Assembly (NCBI RefSeq): GCF_023703375.1
Contig: NZ_JAMQGO010000002.1
Location: forward strand, 62,001-126,000
Source: Lutimaribacter degradans
GTDB lineage: Bacteria > Pseudomonadota > Alphaproteobacteria > Rhodobacterales > Rhodobacteraceae
Reading direction: 5' to 3'
DNA: 64,000 nucleotides
Positions 25,354 to 35,388 of the stretch are shown in pieces. The position numbers and the translations under genes were made by a program. Positions within the stretch are counted from its first letter, which is position 1. Each line of letters opens with the position of its first letter. The notes beneath the pieces are model-generated. The model saw nothing but the letters and a program-made list of their open reading frames with translations, was not told where the DNA came from and did no database searches.

Positions 25354-26372
25354 GACAGCACCTCGGAGAGCGGGCGGCGTTCGCGCTTGCGTTGCAGTTC
25401 GTAATGGCCCAGCGGTGTCCAGCCGGCCAGCGTGGTTTCCACCGCGTCGGCGCGAAAGGCGGCGCGCAAGGCGGTCTCGAACGCGCGGCGATCTTTCTTG
25501 GGCATCGGCGCCACGTCCAGCGTGACCTGCCCACCCAGGCCCCGCACCCGCAGTTGGCGCGGAAGGTCGCGGGCGGCGGCGATATTGGCCTTGAGCGCGG
25601 CAGCCGGCGTGGTGTCGGTGCCGGTGTTCACATCCACCGCCACAAGGGCGCGGGTGGGTTCGATGTAAAGCGACCCGCCCCCGGCCAGCGACACGTGGGG
25701 GCTGCGCGCGGCATCGATGCGTTCCAGCACGCCGTGAGTGGCGAATCCGCCGGACTCTGTTATCACCTCGGCAGGGTCTGTCCAGTCGCGCCAGGCCAGC
25801 GCGTGGGGCCCGTCACCTTCGACCAGTGTCTCCATCTCGCCGGCGTCATCGGCCATGACAGCACGCGCCAGGTCGGCCATTGCCGCGATATCGGCAGCGA
25901 TATCGTCTGGCGCGGCGTCCACGCAAGACGACCGCAGGATCAGGCCCATCGCCTCGCCGTCCATCACCTCATGCGCGATTTCCAGCAATTGGTCGCGTAT
26001 TGAATCATCCCGGATCTTGCGGCTGATATTCAGGCCCGGCGCGCCGGGGGTGACGATAGCATAGCGGCTTTTGAACAGGATCTTCTGTGTCACCGGCATG
26101 GCCTTGCCCGGCTCGGCATGGCCGGTCGCCTGCACCAGTACCCGTTGTCCGGGCGACACGCCCCGGACCTGGCGCAGGAAGACCTTGCCATCGGGCGTGG
26201 ACAGGAACAGCCCGCCCTGCCCCTTCATCGGGCGTTCGGCCACGGCGCGATAGATCGCGCCCACGCGCGGCCCGTCACCATCGACCAGGAGGTCGTCAAG
26301 CCGCCCGTCGACCATCAGGGCCGCGGCCTCGCGCCCGTCGAGCGTGTCGAGTATGATCTGCCGTCCCTTCAT
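25350..26372 (-). CDS. Short ribonuclease E/G family protein
   Basis: 340 aa from ATG 26372 (overlapping the maf stop). The RNase E/G catalytic aspartates are visible in VAVDVNTGT and TLDVAPM, plus [14 protein letters not shown] typical of the family. It is shorter than E. coli RNase G (489 aa): the S1-like segment is reduced, and there is no CPxCxGxG zinc link or C-terminal scaffold. Probably endonucleolytic; role relative to a full RNase E elsewhere is unknown. Confidence 0.85.
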   Translation of the reverse strand: MKGRQIILDTLDGREAAALMVDGRLDDLLVDGDGPRVGAIYRAVAERPMKGQGGLFLSTPDGKVFLRQVRGVSPGQRVLVQATGHAEPGKAMPVTQKILFKSRYAIVTPGAPGLNISRKIRDDSIRDQLLEIAHEVMDGEAMGLILRSSCVDAAPDDIAADIAAMADLARAVMADDAGEMETLVEGDGPHALAWRDWTDPAEVITESGGFATHGVLERIDAARSPHVSLAGGGSLYIEPTRALVAVDVNTGTDTTPAAALKANIAAARDLPRQLRVRGLGGQVTLDVAPMPKKDRRAFETALRAAFRADAVETTLAGWTPLGHYELQRKRERRPLSEVLS

Positions 26373-26944
26373 GCGCCCTTCCATAGCGGGTAGCCCGCCG
26401 CCTGCAACAGCCCGGATGTCTCCGCCAGCGGCAGACCCACGACGCCGGTAAAGCTGCCATTGATCCACGGGATCAGCGCGCCGGCCGGGCCCTGGATACC
26501 GTAGCCGCCTGCCTTGCCCTGCCAATCGCCGGTGGCGATATAGCCCCGTAACTCCTCGTCCGACAGGCGTTTCATCTGCACGGTGGTCACCACGTCACGT
26601 TCCCACAGTCGCGCGCCCAGGCGCAAGGCAACCGCGGTGATCACGCGATGCCGCCGCCCCGAGAGCGCGCGCAGGAACACTGCCGCCTCGGCCGCGTCGG
26701 CGGGTTTGCCCAGGATGCGCCGGCCCATCGCCACCGTGGTATCCGCGCACAGCACCAGTTCATCGGGTGCCGCTGGCACGGCTTGCGCCTTTTCGCGCGC
26801 GATGCGCGCGCAATAGGGGCGCGGCACTTCCTGCTTGTGCGGGGTCTCATCAATATCGGGCGGGCGGATGTCATCCGCCACCACCCCGATCTGCGCCAAT
26901 AATTCGCGTCGGCGCGGGCTGCCTGACCCGAGGATCAGGCGCAC
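26369..26944 (-). CDS. maf: Maf family nucleotide pyrophosphatase
   Basis: 191-aa house-cleaning pyrophosphatase for non-canonical or modified NTPs. The N-terminal [11 protein letters not shown] signature and VLCADTTV with the catalytic Asp are present, and KAGGYGIQG in the C-terminal half. It begins with GTG one base after the infA stop and overlaps the RNase gene, so infA-maf-rng-yacG is likely one unit. Maf versus YhdE/YceF specificity not resolvable. Confidence 0.92.
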   Translation of the reverse strand: MRLILGSGSPRRRELLAQIGVVADDIRPPDIDETPHKQEVPRPYCARIAREKAQAVPAAPDELVLCADTTVAMGRRILGKPADAAEAAVFLRALSGRRHRVITAVALRLGARLWERDVVTTVQMKRLSDEELRGYIATGDWQGKAGGYGIQGPAGALIPWINGSFTGVVGLPLAETSGLLQAAGYPLWKGA

Positions 26945-26945
26945 G

Positions 26946-27164
26946 TTACTTGAAGCGATAGTTGATCCGACCCTTGGTCAGATCGTAAGGTGTCATTTCC
27001 ACCTGAACCCGATCGCCAGCCAGAACACGGATACGGTTTTTCCGCATCTTGCCTGCCGTGTGCGCGATGATCTCATGGCCGTTGTCCAGCTCGACCCTGA
27101 ATGTCGCGTTCGGCAGGAGTTCCTTCACGACACCGGGAAATTCGAGCATTTCTTCCTTGGCCAT
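26946..27164 (-). CDS. infA: Translation initiation factor IF-1
   Basis: 72-aa OB-fold protein, the standard IF-1 length, beginning [11 protein letters not shown] and ending RINYRFK. It blocks the A site during initiation. Start at the ATG 27164 with GGAGAG upstream; the longer frame to 27224 is not used in the family. Confidence 0.97.
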   Translation of the reverse strand: MAKEEMLEFPGVVKELLPNATFRVELDNGHEIIAHTAGKMRKNRIRVLAGDRVQVEMTPYDLTKGRINYRFK

Positions 27165-27255
27165 GGTCTCTCCTTCATTGCGCGACCCGCCTGTGATGCG
27201 GGACGAGCGAGTAAATGGGCGCATTCGCGGCGATTTTCAAGGGAAAAACGCATGC

Positions 27256-28152
27256 CTACAGCGTGATCCGCTCGATATGCGGCAGGCGCTCGGCCTGCTC
27301 GGTCCAATGGGTCATGTTCAGCACATGACCATCGGCCCGCACGGCCTCTATGGCGGCACGGTCGATCATGGCATAGGTCCAGCCCGGCGCATCCAGCTTG
27401 CCCTCGGCCAGGACGCCGGTTGGTGGAAAGCCCATGTCGGGTGGGCCGAACACGCCGCCCAGGCCGGTGTTCTCCTCGACCGCGTAGATGCGCGGCTGAT
27501 CGCCCACCAGCGAGGCCATGACGCTGACGCATTGGCATTCAAGCGCGCGGGCCATCGCGCCGATGCGCACGCGCCAGTACCCCTCAAGCGCTTCGGTGCA
27601 ACTGGGCACCAGCAGGATCTCTGCCCCCGCTTCGACCAGGCTGCGCGCCAGCAACGGGAACTCGCTGTCGTAACAGATCAGGATCGCGATACGCCCCAGC
27701 GGGGTGTCGAAGACACGCAAGGGCCCGCCGCCCGAAACGCCCCATTCGTCGCGCTCGAACCGGGTCATGATCTGCTTGTCCTGGTGGCCCACGGCACCGG
27801 AGGGGGCGAAAAGATGTGCCCGGTTGACCACCCGCGCGCCGTCCTCGACCGGGGCCGAGCCGCCCAGGATATGCACGCCGAACTCGTTGGCCAGGCGGCC
27901 ATGCAGCGCATTCATCTCGTCAACCCGTTCGGACACCGCCCGGATCGAGCCCTGCACGTCGCCGGCCACGTTGTCGCCCCCGAGCGAGGCCAGCTCCATC
28001 GCGCCGTACTCGGGAAACACCAGCAGATCGGCTCCGGCCTCGGCCGCCTCGGCCACCCAAGCGCGTTGCTTTGCCTCGAACTCGCGCCAATCCGCGAACC
28101 AGTCCAGCGGGTAGGCCGCCGTGGCAACCTTGACTTGCGCTTTATTTGTCAT
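27256..28152 (-). CDS. Nitrilase-superfamily carbon-nitrogen hydrolase
   Basis: 298-aa CN-hydrolase. The Glu-Lys-Cys triad is visible: LVFPEYG (Glu), GHQDKQIMTRFE (Lys) and ILICYDSEFP (Cys). Amidase- or omega-amidase-like chemistry is likely; substrate unknown. Start at ATG 28152 with AGAGG upstream. It lies 79 bases downstream of pxpA in the same direction, so it could be the last gene of the dadA-transporter-pxpA operon. Confidence 0.87.
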   Translation of the reverse strand: MTNKAQVKVATAAYPLDWFADWREFEAKQRAWVAEAAEAGADLLVFPEYGAMELASLGGDNVAGDVQGSIRAVSERVDEMNALHGRLANEFGVHILGGSAPVEDGARVVNRAHLFAPSGAVGHQDKQIMTRFERDEWGVSGGGPLRVFDTPLGRIAILICYDSEFPLLARSLVEAGAEILLVPSCTEALEGYWRVRIGAMARALECQCVSVMASLVGDQPRIYAVEENTGLGGVFGPPDMGFPPTGVLAEGKLDAPGWTYAMIDRAAIEAVRADGHVLNMTHWTEQAERLPHIERITL

Positions 28153-28231
28153 TCGAACGCCTCTTTTCTCAACCGTGCCAAGCAATTTCGGGGGCTGGCG
28201 GTTTACGCCCCCAGCCTGCCCGCGCCCCGTA

Positions 28232-28996
28232 TCATATCGCGAACCGCTCTACCACGATGCCCGCGTCTTCCAGGCCCGCACGCACGGCACGCGCGATCGC
28301 GACCGCCTCGGGCGTGTCGCCATGCAGGCAGATCGTGTCGATCCTTGCCCCGATCCGCCTGCCGCTCGCGGCAATGATCGCGCCTTCCTGCACCATCGCG
28401 ACGACCCGCGCCGCGGCCTCGCCGGCGTCGTGGATCACCGCGTCGGGCTGCCGGCGATCCACCAGCGTTGCATCGTCGTTATAGGCGCGGTCGGCGAAAA
28501 TCTCGCCCACCCAGTTGCAGCCCAACGCCTCGACCGCACGCTGTTGCGCTGTGCCCGTGATCGCCATGATCGTCAGCTCTGGCACAACCGACAGCGCCGC
28601 CTGGTAGCAGGCACGCGCCAGCGCCTCATCCTCGGTACACATGTTGGCCAGCGCACCATGCAGCTTCAGGTGGCGCACCCGCGCCCCGACCGAGGCCGCC
28701 ATGCCCAGCGCCGCCCCCAATTGGTACCGCACCTCGTTGGCCAGCGTCGCGTGCGGCACCTGCATCCGGTTGCGCCCGAACCCGGCCAGATCGCGAAAAC
28801 CGGGATGCGCGCCGATCCCCACGCCCTTTTCATGGGCCCGCGCCATGGTGGCGGCCATCACGTCCGGATCGCCGGCATGAAAGCCGCAGGCGATGTTCGC
28901 CGAGGTCACGGTTTCAAGCAACGCCGCGTCATCGCCCATGTTCCAGGCCCCGAAACTTTCGCCCATATCGGCGTTGAGATCCACGCTGCGCGTCAT
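28232..28996 (-). CDS. pxpA: LamB/YcsF family, 5-oxoprolinase subunit A
   Basis: 254-aa protein with the N-terminal VDLNADMGESFG and later ANIACGFHAGDP signatures of PxpA. In bacteria PxpA works with PxpB and PxpC in ATP-dependent opening of 5-oxoproline to glutamate. No pxpB or pxpC is present in this window, so it is either served by subunits elsewhere or has another role. The start overlaps the transporter stop (ATGA). Confidence 0.92.
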   Translation of the reverse strand: MTRSVDLNADMGESFGAWNMGDDAALLETVTSANIACGFHAGDPDVMAATMARAHEKGVGIGAHPGFRDLAGFGRNRMQVPHATLANEVRYQLGAALGMAASVGARVRHLKLHGALANMCTEDEALARACYQAALSVVPELTIMAITGTAQQRAVEALGCNWVGEIFADRAYNDDATLVDRRQPDAVIHDAGEAAARVVAMVQEGAIIAASGRRIGARIDTICLHGDTPEAVAIARAVRAGLEDAGIVVERFAI

Positions 28997-29916
28997 GGTG
29001 AGGCTCCTTTCCGCCCGTAAATTCGGGTCATCAGTATGGGTGTCAGGTACATCGGCAGTTGATAACAGCCCAGCAGGATCAGCAAGGGCTCGGTCACCTG
29101 TGGCGGCAACGCCATCAAGAACAGCGCGGCATTGCGGTTGCCCGCCACGATGGCCGGGCCCACCGGATCGGGCAGGTGCAGCGCGGAAAACAAGGCAAAC
29201 CCCGCGATCTGAAGTGCGAAATTGACCGCCATGACAGCCGCGATCAGCGCCAGAACCGGCCCCGGATCAGCCTGCAATGCCGGCCCCAGCGCCGCCATCA
29301 GCCCGACAACGATCACCGCCAGCGCCACGGCGTTCAGCCCGTCAAGCGTGCGCGGGTCGGGCGCGCGCCACAGCCATTCGCGCGTGGCAAACCCAGCCGC
29401 GGCGGCGGCAAAGATGACAAGAAGCAGGCGCAGGCTCGCCGCGCCCGCCTGCGCGCCCGCCCCCACATCCGGCCCCAACCACAGGATCGGAAGCACCGTC
29501 AGCGGCAACAGCGCCGTGCCCAGAACCAGCAGCCGCAAGGCCGGGGCCGGATCATGGCCAAGCATGATCGTGAAGTTGACCGACCCGGTAACCGCGGGCG
29601 CCGACAGCATAAGAAGGAACGCCAAGGCATAGCCATGATGCATCAACCCCGCCGAGGCCAGCACGACCAAGGCCGCCAGCGGCAAGGCCAGTTGCAGCAG
29701 CAGCACCAGCCACAGGGATTGCCGCGCCTCGGCCAGCCGCCCCAGCGCCGCGCGCCGCCCGATCCGCAGCGCGTTCAGGTACAGCAGCAGCGCCACGAGA
29801 TGTGGAAGAAACGGTTTTATCAGCGCGGACAGCCCGGGCAACAGCAGCCCGCCCGCCAACCCCATGACCAGCGCCCAACGCCCATGCGCAGCAATGAAAT
29901 GCAGCACCGCGATCAT
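28993..29916 (-). CDS. Putative BASS/SBF-like 10-TM transporter
   Basis: 307-aa integral membrane protein with about nine or ten hydrophobic helices. AIVAGNRNAALFLMALP near residue 255 resembles the GNRN/RN-A region of bile acid:sodium symporter-type (BASS) carriers, but I call the family only tentatively. Start ATG 29916 overlaps the DadA-like stop, and the end overlaps the pxpA start, so a substrate linked to those enzymes (amino acid, oxoproline or keto acid) is inferred. A longer ORF to 30321 is a shadow within the next gene. Confidence 0.65.
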   Translation of the reverse strand: MIAVLHFIAAHGRWALVMGLAGGLLLPGLSALIKPFLPHLVALLLYLNALRIGRRAALGRLAEARQSLWLVLLLQLALPLAALVVLASAGLMHHGYALAFLLMLSAPAVTGSVNFTIMLGHDPAPALRLLVLGTALLPLTVLPILWLGPDVGAGAQAGAASLRLLLVIFAAAAAGFATREWLWRAPDPRTLDGLNAVALAVIVVGLMAALGPALQADPGPVLALIAAVMAVNFALQIAGFALFSALHLPDPVGPAIVAGNRNAALFLMALPPQVTEPLLILLGCYQLPMYLTPILMTRIYGRKGASP

Positions 29917-31151
29917 GCGAAACGCCCGGGCGCATAGGCCGCCATGTCGACATTGGGCCGCTGCCCCAGCACCATCTGCGCCAGCCAGCGCCCGGTGACC
30001 GGCCCGGATGTCAGCCCGACATGCTGATGGCCCACGCCCACCCATGCCCCGGCCAGGCCTAGCACGGGGCCGATCACCGGCAGGCTGTCTGGGGTCGAGG
30101 GGCGATGGCCCATCCACGTGGTCTGCCTGTCCCAGCGCAGCTCGGGGAAATTGCGCGCCAGCGCGCGGCGCAGCATGGAGAGCGGCGCGCGGGAGGGACC
30201 GGCGCGCAGCCCGCCCAGCTCGACGATCCCGGCAAGGCGCACACGCCCCGTCATGGGCGTCACGACGAATTGCCCCGCCGCCACCATCGTGGGCGCACGC
30301 GGGGCCGTTGAGGCGCCCCACAGCTCAAGATGATAGCCACGCTCGCTTTCCAGCGGAACACGCAGCCCCATGTCGCGCATCAATGGCCCTGACCATGCCC
30401 CGGCGCATAGCACCAGGTCATCGCAGGCCAGCACGGTTTCGCCCGTGCGCAGGCCGGCCACACGCGCGCCCTCGCGCGCGATGCCTGTGGCCTCGGCCCG
30501 CAGAATGCGCCCGCCCTGAGATTCAAAATGCCGGGCCAACTCGGTGACATAGGCCTGCGGGTCGCTGATGCGCCCATGCCCGCCCATGCGCATCGCGCAG
30601 GCAAAACGCGCCAGCAGCGGGTCATACTCGGCCAGCGCCGCGCCCTCCAGCCGGTCGCTCGCACCCCCCAGATCGCGCCGCAGGGCCCACCCCGGCGCGG
30701 CGGCCTCCAACGCGGCGCGGTCGCTGTAGGCATAAATGTAATCACAGGGAGCCAGGTGCCTCTCGGCGCCGGTTCCAGCGGCCAGGGCCCGGTGCTGGTC
30801 GAGACTGTCCAGTACCAGCGGCGCCAACGCCTGTGCGATGCGCGCGGTCTCGCGCGTGGTGCAGCGCCGCGCGAAACCGGCCAGCCAGTGCATCATGAAC
30901 GGCAGGTAGGACCAGCGCAGAAACAGGGGCGCGTCCGGGTTCAACGCCATGAAGGGCGCGCGCCGGATCAGCCCGGGTTCGGAATTGGGCAACACGGCTG
31001 CCGCCGCCAAAAGCCCCGCATTTCCCTGGCTTGCGCCAGCGGCCGGACCATCGCGATCAACCAGCGTGACCGCCGCGCCACCGCGCTGCAACCAAAGCGC
31101 CGTGGCCACCCCGACAATGCCCGCGCCTACGACGATCACGTGTTTTTGCAT
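29913..31151 (-). CDS. FAD-dependent D-amino acid dehydrogenase-like oxidoreductase
   Basis: 412-aa DAO/DadA-type flavoprotein. The N-terminal dinucleotide fold HVIVVGAGIVGVATALWL, ASQGNAGLL and the C-terminal GHQHVGLTSGPVTG region are characteristic. Likely deaminates a D-amino acid or related amine to a keto acid, passing electrons to the respiratory chain. First gene of a leftward operon with the transporter and pxpA. Other DAO enzymes (proline or sarcosine type) cannot be excluded. Confidence 0.85.
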   Translation of the reverse strand: MQKHVIVVGAGIVGVATALWLQRGGAAVTLVDRDGPAAGASQGNAGLLAAAAVLPNSEPGLIRRAPFMALNPDAPLFLRWSYLPFMMHWLAGFARRCTTRETARIAQALAPLVLDSLDQHRALAAGTGAERHLAPCDYIYAYSDRAALEAAAPGWALRRDLGGASDRLEGAALAEYDPLLARFACAMRMGGHGRISDPQAYVTELARHFESQGGRILRAEATGIAREGARVAGLRTGETVLACDDLVLCAGAWSGPLMRDMGLRVPLESERGYHLELWGASTAPRAPTMVAAGQFVVTPMTGRVRLAGIVELGGLRAGPSRAPLSMLRRALARNFPELRWDRQTTWMGHRPSTPDSLPVIGPVLGLAGAWVGVGHQHVGLTSGPVTGRWLAQMVLGQRPNVDMAAYAPGRFA

Positions 31152-31290
31152 CGACTCATGCCCCCTGTTCCGGCCCAAACTCGCTCTTGGGCGCGCAATT
31201 GCCAAGCCCCGGCCGGTGGCGTCACACCGATTGCACGCAATGGGCAAGCGCCGGTATGTTGATTGCGAGCGGCAAGCAGGGAACAGCAGC

Positions 31291-31980
31291 ATGGCGGAAA
31301 AGAAAACACTGGCGCAGCCCGGCAGGCTGGTGATGGCCGGGGGTGGCTTCGTTTTGCTGGTGCTGGTCGTGGCGGCTGTCGTGATGTTTGTCAGCCTGCC
31401 CGACGCCAACGTGTTCAACGATCGCGTAGCGCAGATCTTCGCCGAGAATGACGCGCTGGTAAACCCAAATGAAATCAACCTGTTGATGGTTCTCGGTCAA
31501 TCCGGCACCACCTTTGCCGAGGTCCTGTCATCCTACCGGCTGATCATCCTCGTGCTGCTGGTGCTGGCCTTTTGCCTGCTGCTGTCATCGCTATATTTCC
31601 TGATGACCAACGCCGCGCTCAACCAGCACCTTTTGCAGATCGAGCGGGCCGGGCTGCACATCACCGCGCTGGAACTGAACCGCGCGCAAAAGCTGGTGTC
31701 GATCAACAGCATGGAATTTTCACTGACCGATAACGCCTTGGAAACATTATCGGTTCTTTGCGAAGCGCGGCTGGATGACGAGATCATTAGCGGCGTCGAA
31801 CTCGAGGCCGCAATCTCGGGGCGGCGGGCCGAGGAATGCGAAGAGGCGGCCGGCGCCACGCGGATCAAGCGGCTGCGCGACCACCTGGGCAACCAGTTGT
31901 TGAGCCAGCTTCTTATCCGCCATGTCTCACGCGAGGGCTACATGTTGACGATCAGCCCGGACGTGATCCGCCTGCGCTGA
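31291..31980 (+). CDS. Membrane protein with C-terminal OmpR-type winged-helix-like domain
   Basis: 229 aa with two TM helices (about 14-35 and 83-105) and a cytoplasmic tail. Residues about 135-222 follow the trans_reg_C pattern: a strand, ETLSVLCEARLDDEIISGVEL, then IKRLRDHLG like a recognition helix (cf. ISRLRKKL), and the wing REGYMLTI (cf. GxGY). That would make it a membrane-tethered regulator in reverse domain order to ToxR. The fold call is by eye. The ATG 31291 is preceded by GCAGGGAA. Monocistronic, divergent from the dadA-like gene. Confidence 0.55.
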   Translation: MAEKKTLAQPGRLVMAGGGFVLLVLVVAAVVMFVSLPDANVFNDRVAQIFAENDALVNPNEINLLMVLGQSGTTFAEVLSSYRLIILVLLVLAFCLLLSSLYFLMTNAALNQHLLQIERAGLHITALELNRAQKLVSINSMEFSLTDNALETLSVLCEARLDDEIISGVELEAAISGRRAEECEEAAGATRIKRLRDHLGNQLLSQLLIRHVSREGYMLTISPDVIRLR

Positions 31981-32152
31981 TATATTCATGGGCGCCGTAA
32001 ATATGCAAACCTCGCGCGGCTTCGGCCCTGTGCCGCGCGGTCGCGCGGCTGGCCGCGGGCAGAGTGAATTTCGGAAAGATGACGCAACGGGCAATGGACG
32101 CCGTGGCCGCGCCACGCTAGAGGGTTTCGCGACACGATGAACGAGGTGTGCG

Positions 32153-33496
32153 ATGTCCTCTCATGGTCCGGCAGTTCCCCTGACCTCGCGCGCGGGCGGC
32201 GCGCTTAGCGGTGTGGCCCATGTGCCCGGCGACAAGTCGATCAGCCATCGCGCGCTGATCCTGGGCGCGTTGAGCGTGGGCGAGACCGTTGTGACCGGCC
32301 TGCTGGAGGGCCAGGACGTGCTGGACACGGCCGCCGCGATGCGCGCCCTGGGCGCCGAGGCGACGCGCGATGACGATGGCACGTGGCGCGTGCACGGGGT
32401 GGGCGTGGGCGGCTTCGCCGAACCGGCCCGGGTGATCGATTGCGGCAACTCGGGCACCGGCGTGCGGCTGATCATGGGGGCGATGGCCACCTGCCCGATC
32501 ACCGCGACATTCACCGGCGATGCCAGCCTGAACAAGCGCCCGATGGCGCGGGTGACCGATCCGCTGGCGCTGTTCGGGGCGCAGACGGTGGGGCGCGCGG
32601 GCGGGCGGTTGCCGATGACGATCCGGGGCGCCGAAAACCCGGTGCCGGTGCGCTACGCGGTGCCGGTGCCTTCGGCGCAGGTGAAATCGGCGGTGTTGCT
32701 GGCCGGGCTGAACGCGCCGGGCCAGACCGTGGTGATCGAGCGCGAGGCGACGCGCGACCACACCGAGCGGATGCTGGCGGGATTTGGCGCCGAGATCGTG
32801 ACCGAAAAGACAGACGAGGGCCGCGTGATCACCCTGACAGGGCGGCCCGAACTGCGCCCGCAGACCATCGTCGTGCCACGTGACCCGAGTTCGGCGGCCT
32901 TCCCGGTCTGCGCGGCGTTGATCGTACCCGGGTCGGATGTGCTGGTGCCCAATATCGGGCTGAACCCGACGCGGGCGGGGCTGTTCTTCACCTTGCAGGA
33001 AATGGGCGCCGACCTGGCCTTCGAGAACATGCGCGAGGAAGGCGGCGAGCCGGTGGCAGACCTGCGCGCGCGCTACTCGCCCGCGCTGGCTGGGGTCGAA
33101 GTGCCCGCCGAACGCGCGGCCAGCATGATCGACGAATACCCGGTGCTGTCGGTGGTGGCGGCCTTTGCCACGGGCAAGACCCACATGCCGGGCGTCAAGG
33201 AGCTGCGCGTCAAGGAATCCGACCGGATCGACGCGATGGCCACGGGCCTGCGCGCCGCGGGTATCGCGGTGGACGAGGGCGAGGATTGGTGGACGGTGCA
33301 TGGCCGTGGCCACGGGGCGGTGCCCGGCGGCGTGACCGTGCAGACCCATCTCGATCATCGCATCGCGATGTCGTTCCTGGTGCTGGGGCTGGCCAGCACC
33401 GCGCCGATGACCGTGGATGACGGCGGGCCGATTGCCACGTCTTTCCCGGTATTCGGCCCGTTGATGGCCGAGCTGGGCGCAGTGATCGAGGGCTGA
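32153..33496 (+). CDS. aroA: 3-phosphoshikimate 1-carboxyvinyltransferase (EPSP synthase, class II)
   Basis: Shikimate pathway step joining PEP to shikimate-3-phosphate. The 447-aa protein carries the class II motif set: GDKS (26-29), SAQVK, RDHTE and NPTR. The PEP-site loop reads GNSGTG (98-103) with Gly101, where the glyphosate-tolerant CP4 enzyme has Ala. Followed by cmk 110 bases on, a conserved aroA-cmk order. Confidence 0.96.
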   Translation: MSSHGPAVPLTSRAGGALSGVAHVPGDKSISHRALILGALSVGETVVTGLLEGQDVLDTAAAMRALGAEATRDDDGTWRVHGVGVGGFAEPARVIDCGNSGTGVRLIMGAMATCPITATFTGDASLNKRPMARVTDPLALFGAQTVGRAGGRLPMTIRGAENPVPVRYAVPVPSAQVKSAVLLAGLNAPGQTVVIEREATRDHTERMLAGFGAEIVTEKTDEGRVITLTGRPELRPQTIVVPRDPSSAAFPVCAALIVPGSDVLVPNIGLNPTRAGLFFTLQEMGADLAFENMREEGGEPVADLRARYSPALAGVEVPAERAASMIDEYPVLSVVAAFATGKTHMPGVKELRVKESDRIDAMATGLRAAGIAVDEGEDWWTVHGRGHGAVPGGVTVQTHLDHRIAMSFLVLGLASTAPMTVDDGGPIATSFPVFGPLMAELGAVIEG

Positions 33497-33606
33497 ACCC
33501 GGCGCCGATGCTGTTGGAAGCCGCCCGGTTTTGTGCGAACAAGGGCGCCCGGAATGACATGACGGCACCGCCCCACGGCCGGTGCGAAGCGCGAGGAGAG
33601 TGGCCG

Positions 33607-34227
33607 ATGGCCTTCACCATTGCAATCGACGGGCCGGCCGCGGCCGGCAAGGGCACGGTATCGCGCGCGGTGGCCGCGCATTTCGGGTTCGCCCACCTGG
33701 ATACCGGGTTGCTGTACCGTGCGGTCGGCGCGCGGATGCTGGCGGGGATAGAGCCGGTTGAGGCCGCGCGGACGCTGCGCGCCGAAGACCTGGAAGACGA
33801 CGCGCTGCGTACCCCCGAGGTAGCGCAGGCAGCCAGCAAGGTGGCCGCAATCGGCGCGGTGCGCGCGGCGCTGGTGGATTTCCAGCGTGCCTTTGCCCGG
33901 CGCGCGGGCGGCGCGGTTCTGGACGGGCGCGACATCGGCACGGTGATCTGCCCCGAGGCCGAGGCCAAGCTGTTCGTCACCGCCAGCGCCGAGGTGCGGG
34001 CCGAGCGGCGGCATCGCGAGTTGACCGACAAGGGGGTACAGACGGATTTCGCCACCGTTCTTGCCGACGTCAGGGAACGAGACGCGCGCGACATGAGCCG
34101 GGCCGACGCGCCCTTGCGCGCGGCCGAGGACGCGGTGGAGATAGACACCTCGCACATGGATATCGATACGGCGGTGGCCACGGCCATCGCGGCGGTCGAA
34201 ACGGCAGTGAAGGAGAAGACGGAATGA
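33607..34227 (+). CDS. cmk: Cytidylate kinase
   Basis: Phosphorylates CMP and dCMP. 206 aa from ATG 33607 (GAGGAG upstream). P-loop [13 protein letters not shown] at the N-terminus, [11 protein letters not shown], and [14 protein letters not shown]. Overlaps the aldo/keto reductase start (ATGA). A longer ORF from 33508 is not supported. Confidence 0.95.
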   Translation: MAFTIAIDGPAAAGKGTVSRAVAAHFGFAHLDTGLLYRAVGARMLAGIEPVEAARTLRAEDLEDDALRTPEVAQAASKVAAIGAVRAALVDFQRAFARRAGGAVLDGRDIGTVICPEAEAKLFVTASAEVRAERRHRELTDKGVQTDFATVLADVRERDARDMSRADAPLRAAEDAVEIDTSHMDIDTAVATAIAAVETAVKEKTE

Positions 34228-35222
34228 ACCTGCCCAAGCGCAAGATCGGCGAGGCCAGCACCTCGGCCCTGGGGATCGGGGCGATGAGTTTCGCCGAGTT
34301 CTACGGGCCGACGACCGAGGAAAACTCTTACGCCATCCTGGATGCGGCGATGGAGTTGGGGGTGCACCATATCGACACCTCGAACGTCTATGGCATGGGC
34401 CGGTCCGAGCGCGCCATCGGCGCCTGGCTGGCGGCCAATCCGGGGGTGCGCGACGATCTGCATATCGCGACCAAGGGCGGGATCACCCGCGATGCCGACG
34501 GCAAGCGGCGGTTCGACAATTCGCTGCAACACCTGGAGGCCGAGCTGGACCAGAGCCTGGCGCGGATGGGGATCGACTGTGTGGACCTGTATTACGCCCA
34601 CAGGCGCGATGCGGCCATGCCCATCGAAGAGGCGACCGAGGCGCTGGGCGCGCTGGTGAAGAAGGGCAAGGCGAAATCCATCGGCTTTTCCGAGATCGCG
34701 CCAAGCTCGTTACGCCGTGCCCACGCGGTGCACCCGGTCGCGGCGGTGCAGTCGGAATATTCGCTGGCCACCCGCCAGCCCGAGCTTGGGCTGGTGCAGA
34801 GCTGCGCCGAGCTGGGCGTGGCGCTGGTGGCGTTCTCACCCGTTGGCCGCTCGCTGCTGACCGACCATCCGCTGACTGCCGAGGCGGTGGCGCGCCTTGA
34901 TTTCCTGAAGGTGAACCCGCGTTTCCAAGCGCCGAATTTCGCCGCCAACCTGGCCGCGACCGACCGCTTTCGCGCGCTGGCCGCCGAGATGGGCGTGCCT
35001 GCGGCCGCGCTGGCGATTGGCTGGGTGCTGGCGCAGGGCGACCACCTGCTGCCGATTCCGGGCACGCGATCGGTCAGCCATTTCCGCGAACTGGTGCAGG
35101 GCGCGCGACTGGAGCTTTCCGCCGACGACATTGCCCGGATCGAGGCGGTGCTGCCGGTCGGATGGGCGCATGGCGACCGCTATTCCGAGGCGCAATGGGT
35201 GGGGCCGGAGCGGTACGGCTGA
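34224..35222 (+). CDS. Aldo/keto reductase
   Basis: 332-aa NAD(P)H-dependent TIM-barrel oxidoreductase. [14 protein letters not shown] contains the catalytic Asp and Tyr, [11 protein letters not shown] the Lys, and YYAHRRD the His region. The C-terminal [14 protein letters not shown] cofactor segment is typical of the Tas/YajO-like subgroup (AKR11/13 style). Substrate unknown. Coupled to cmk by ATGA overlap. Confidence 0.9.
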   Translation: MNLPKRKIGEASTSALGIGAMSFAEFYGPTTEENSYAILDAAMELGVHHIDTSNVYGMGRSERAIGAWLAANPGVRDDLHIATKGGITRDADGKRRFDNSLQHLEAELDQSLARMGIDCVDLYYAHRRDAAMPIEEATEALGALVKKGKAKSIGFSEIAPSSLRRAHAVHPVAAVQSEYSLATRQPELGLVQSCAELGVALVAFSPVGRSLLTDHPLTAEAVARLDFLKVNPRFQAPNFAANLAATDRFRALAAEMGVPAAALAIGWVLAQGDHLLPIPGTRSVSHFRELVQGARLELSADDIARIEAVLPVGWAHGDRYSEAQWVGPERYG

Positions 35223-35240
35223 CAGGGTTGGCGGGGGCCG

Positions 35241-35325
35241 GATTGCCTGGTTGCCTGGTTGCCGGGCTGAAACCCGGCCGACATCTTGGGCGTGGTTTGG
35301 TTGCCGGGTTGAAGCCGGGCCTAGC
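35241..35325. repeat. Pair of GCCGGG-type palindromic repeats
   Basis: GGTTGCCGGGCTGAAACCCG (from 35258) and GGTTGCCGGGTTGAAGCCGG (from 35299) are direct copies about 41 bases apart, each with GCCGGG/CCCGGC-like dyad. A further TTGCCTGG doublet lies at 35243-35258. They fill the gap between convergent aldo/keto reductase and acyl-CoA ligase genes and look like a REP-type intergenic repeat. Confidence 0.6.
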
Positions 35326-35388
35326 GATTGGTTTCGGCGGGCGAAGGCCAGGGCCGATGGTTGCACCATCACGCCGGGCGATTCGGCG

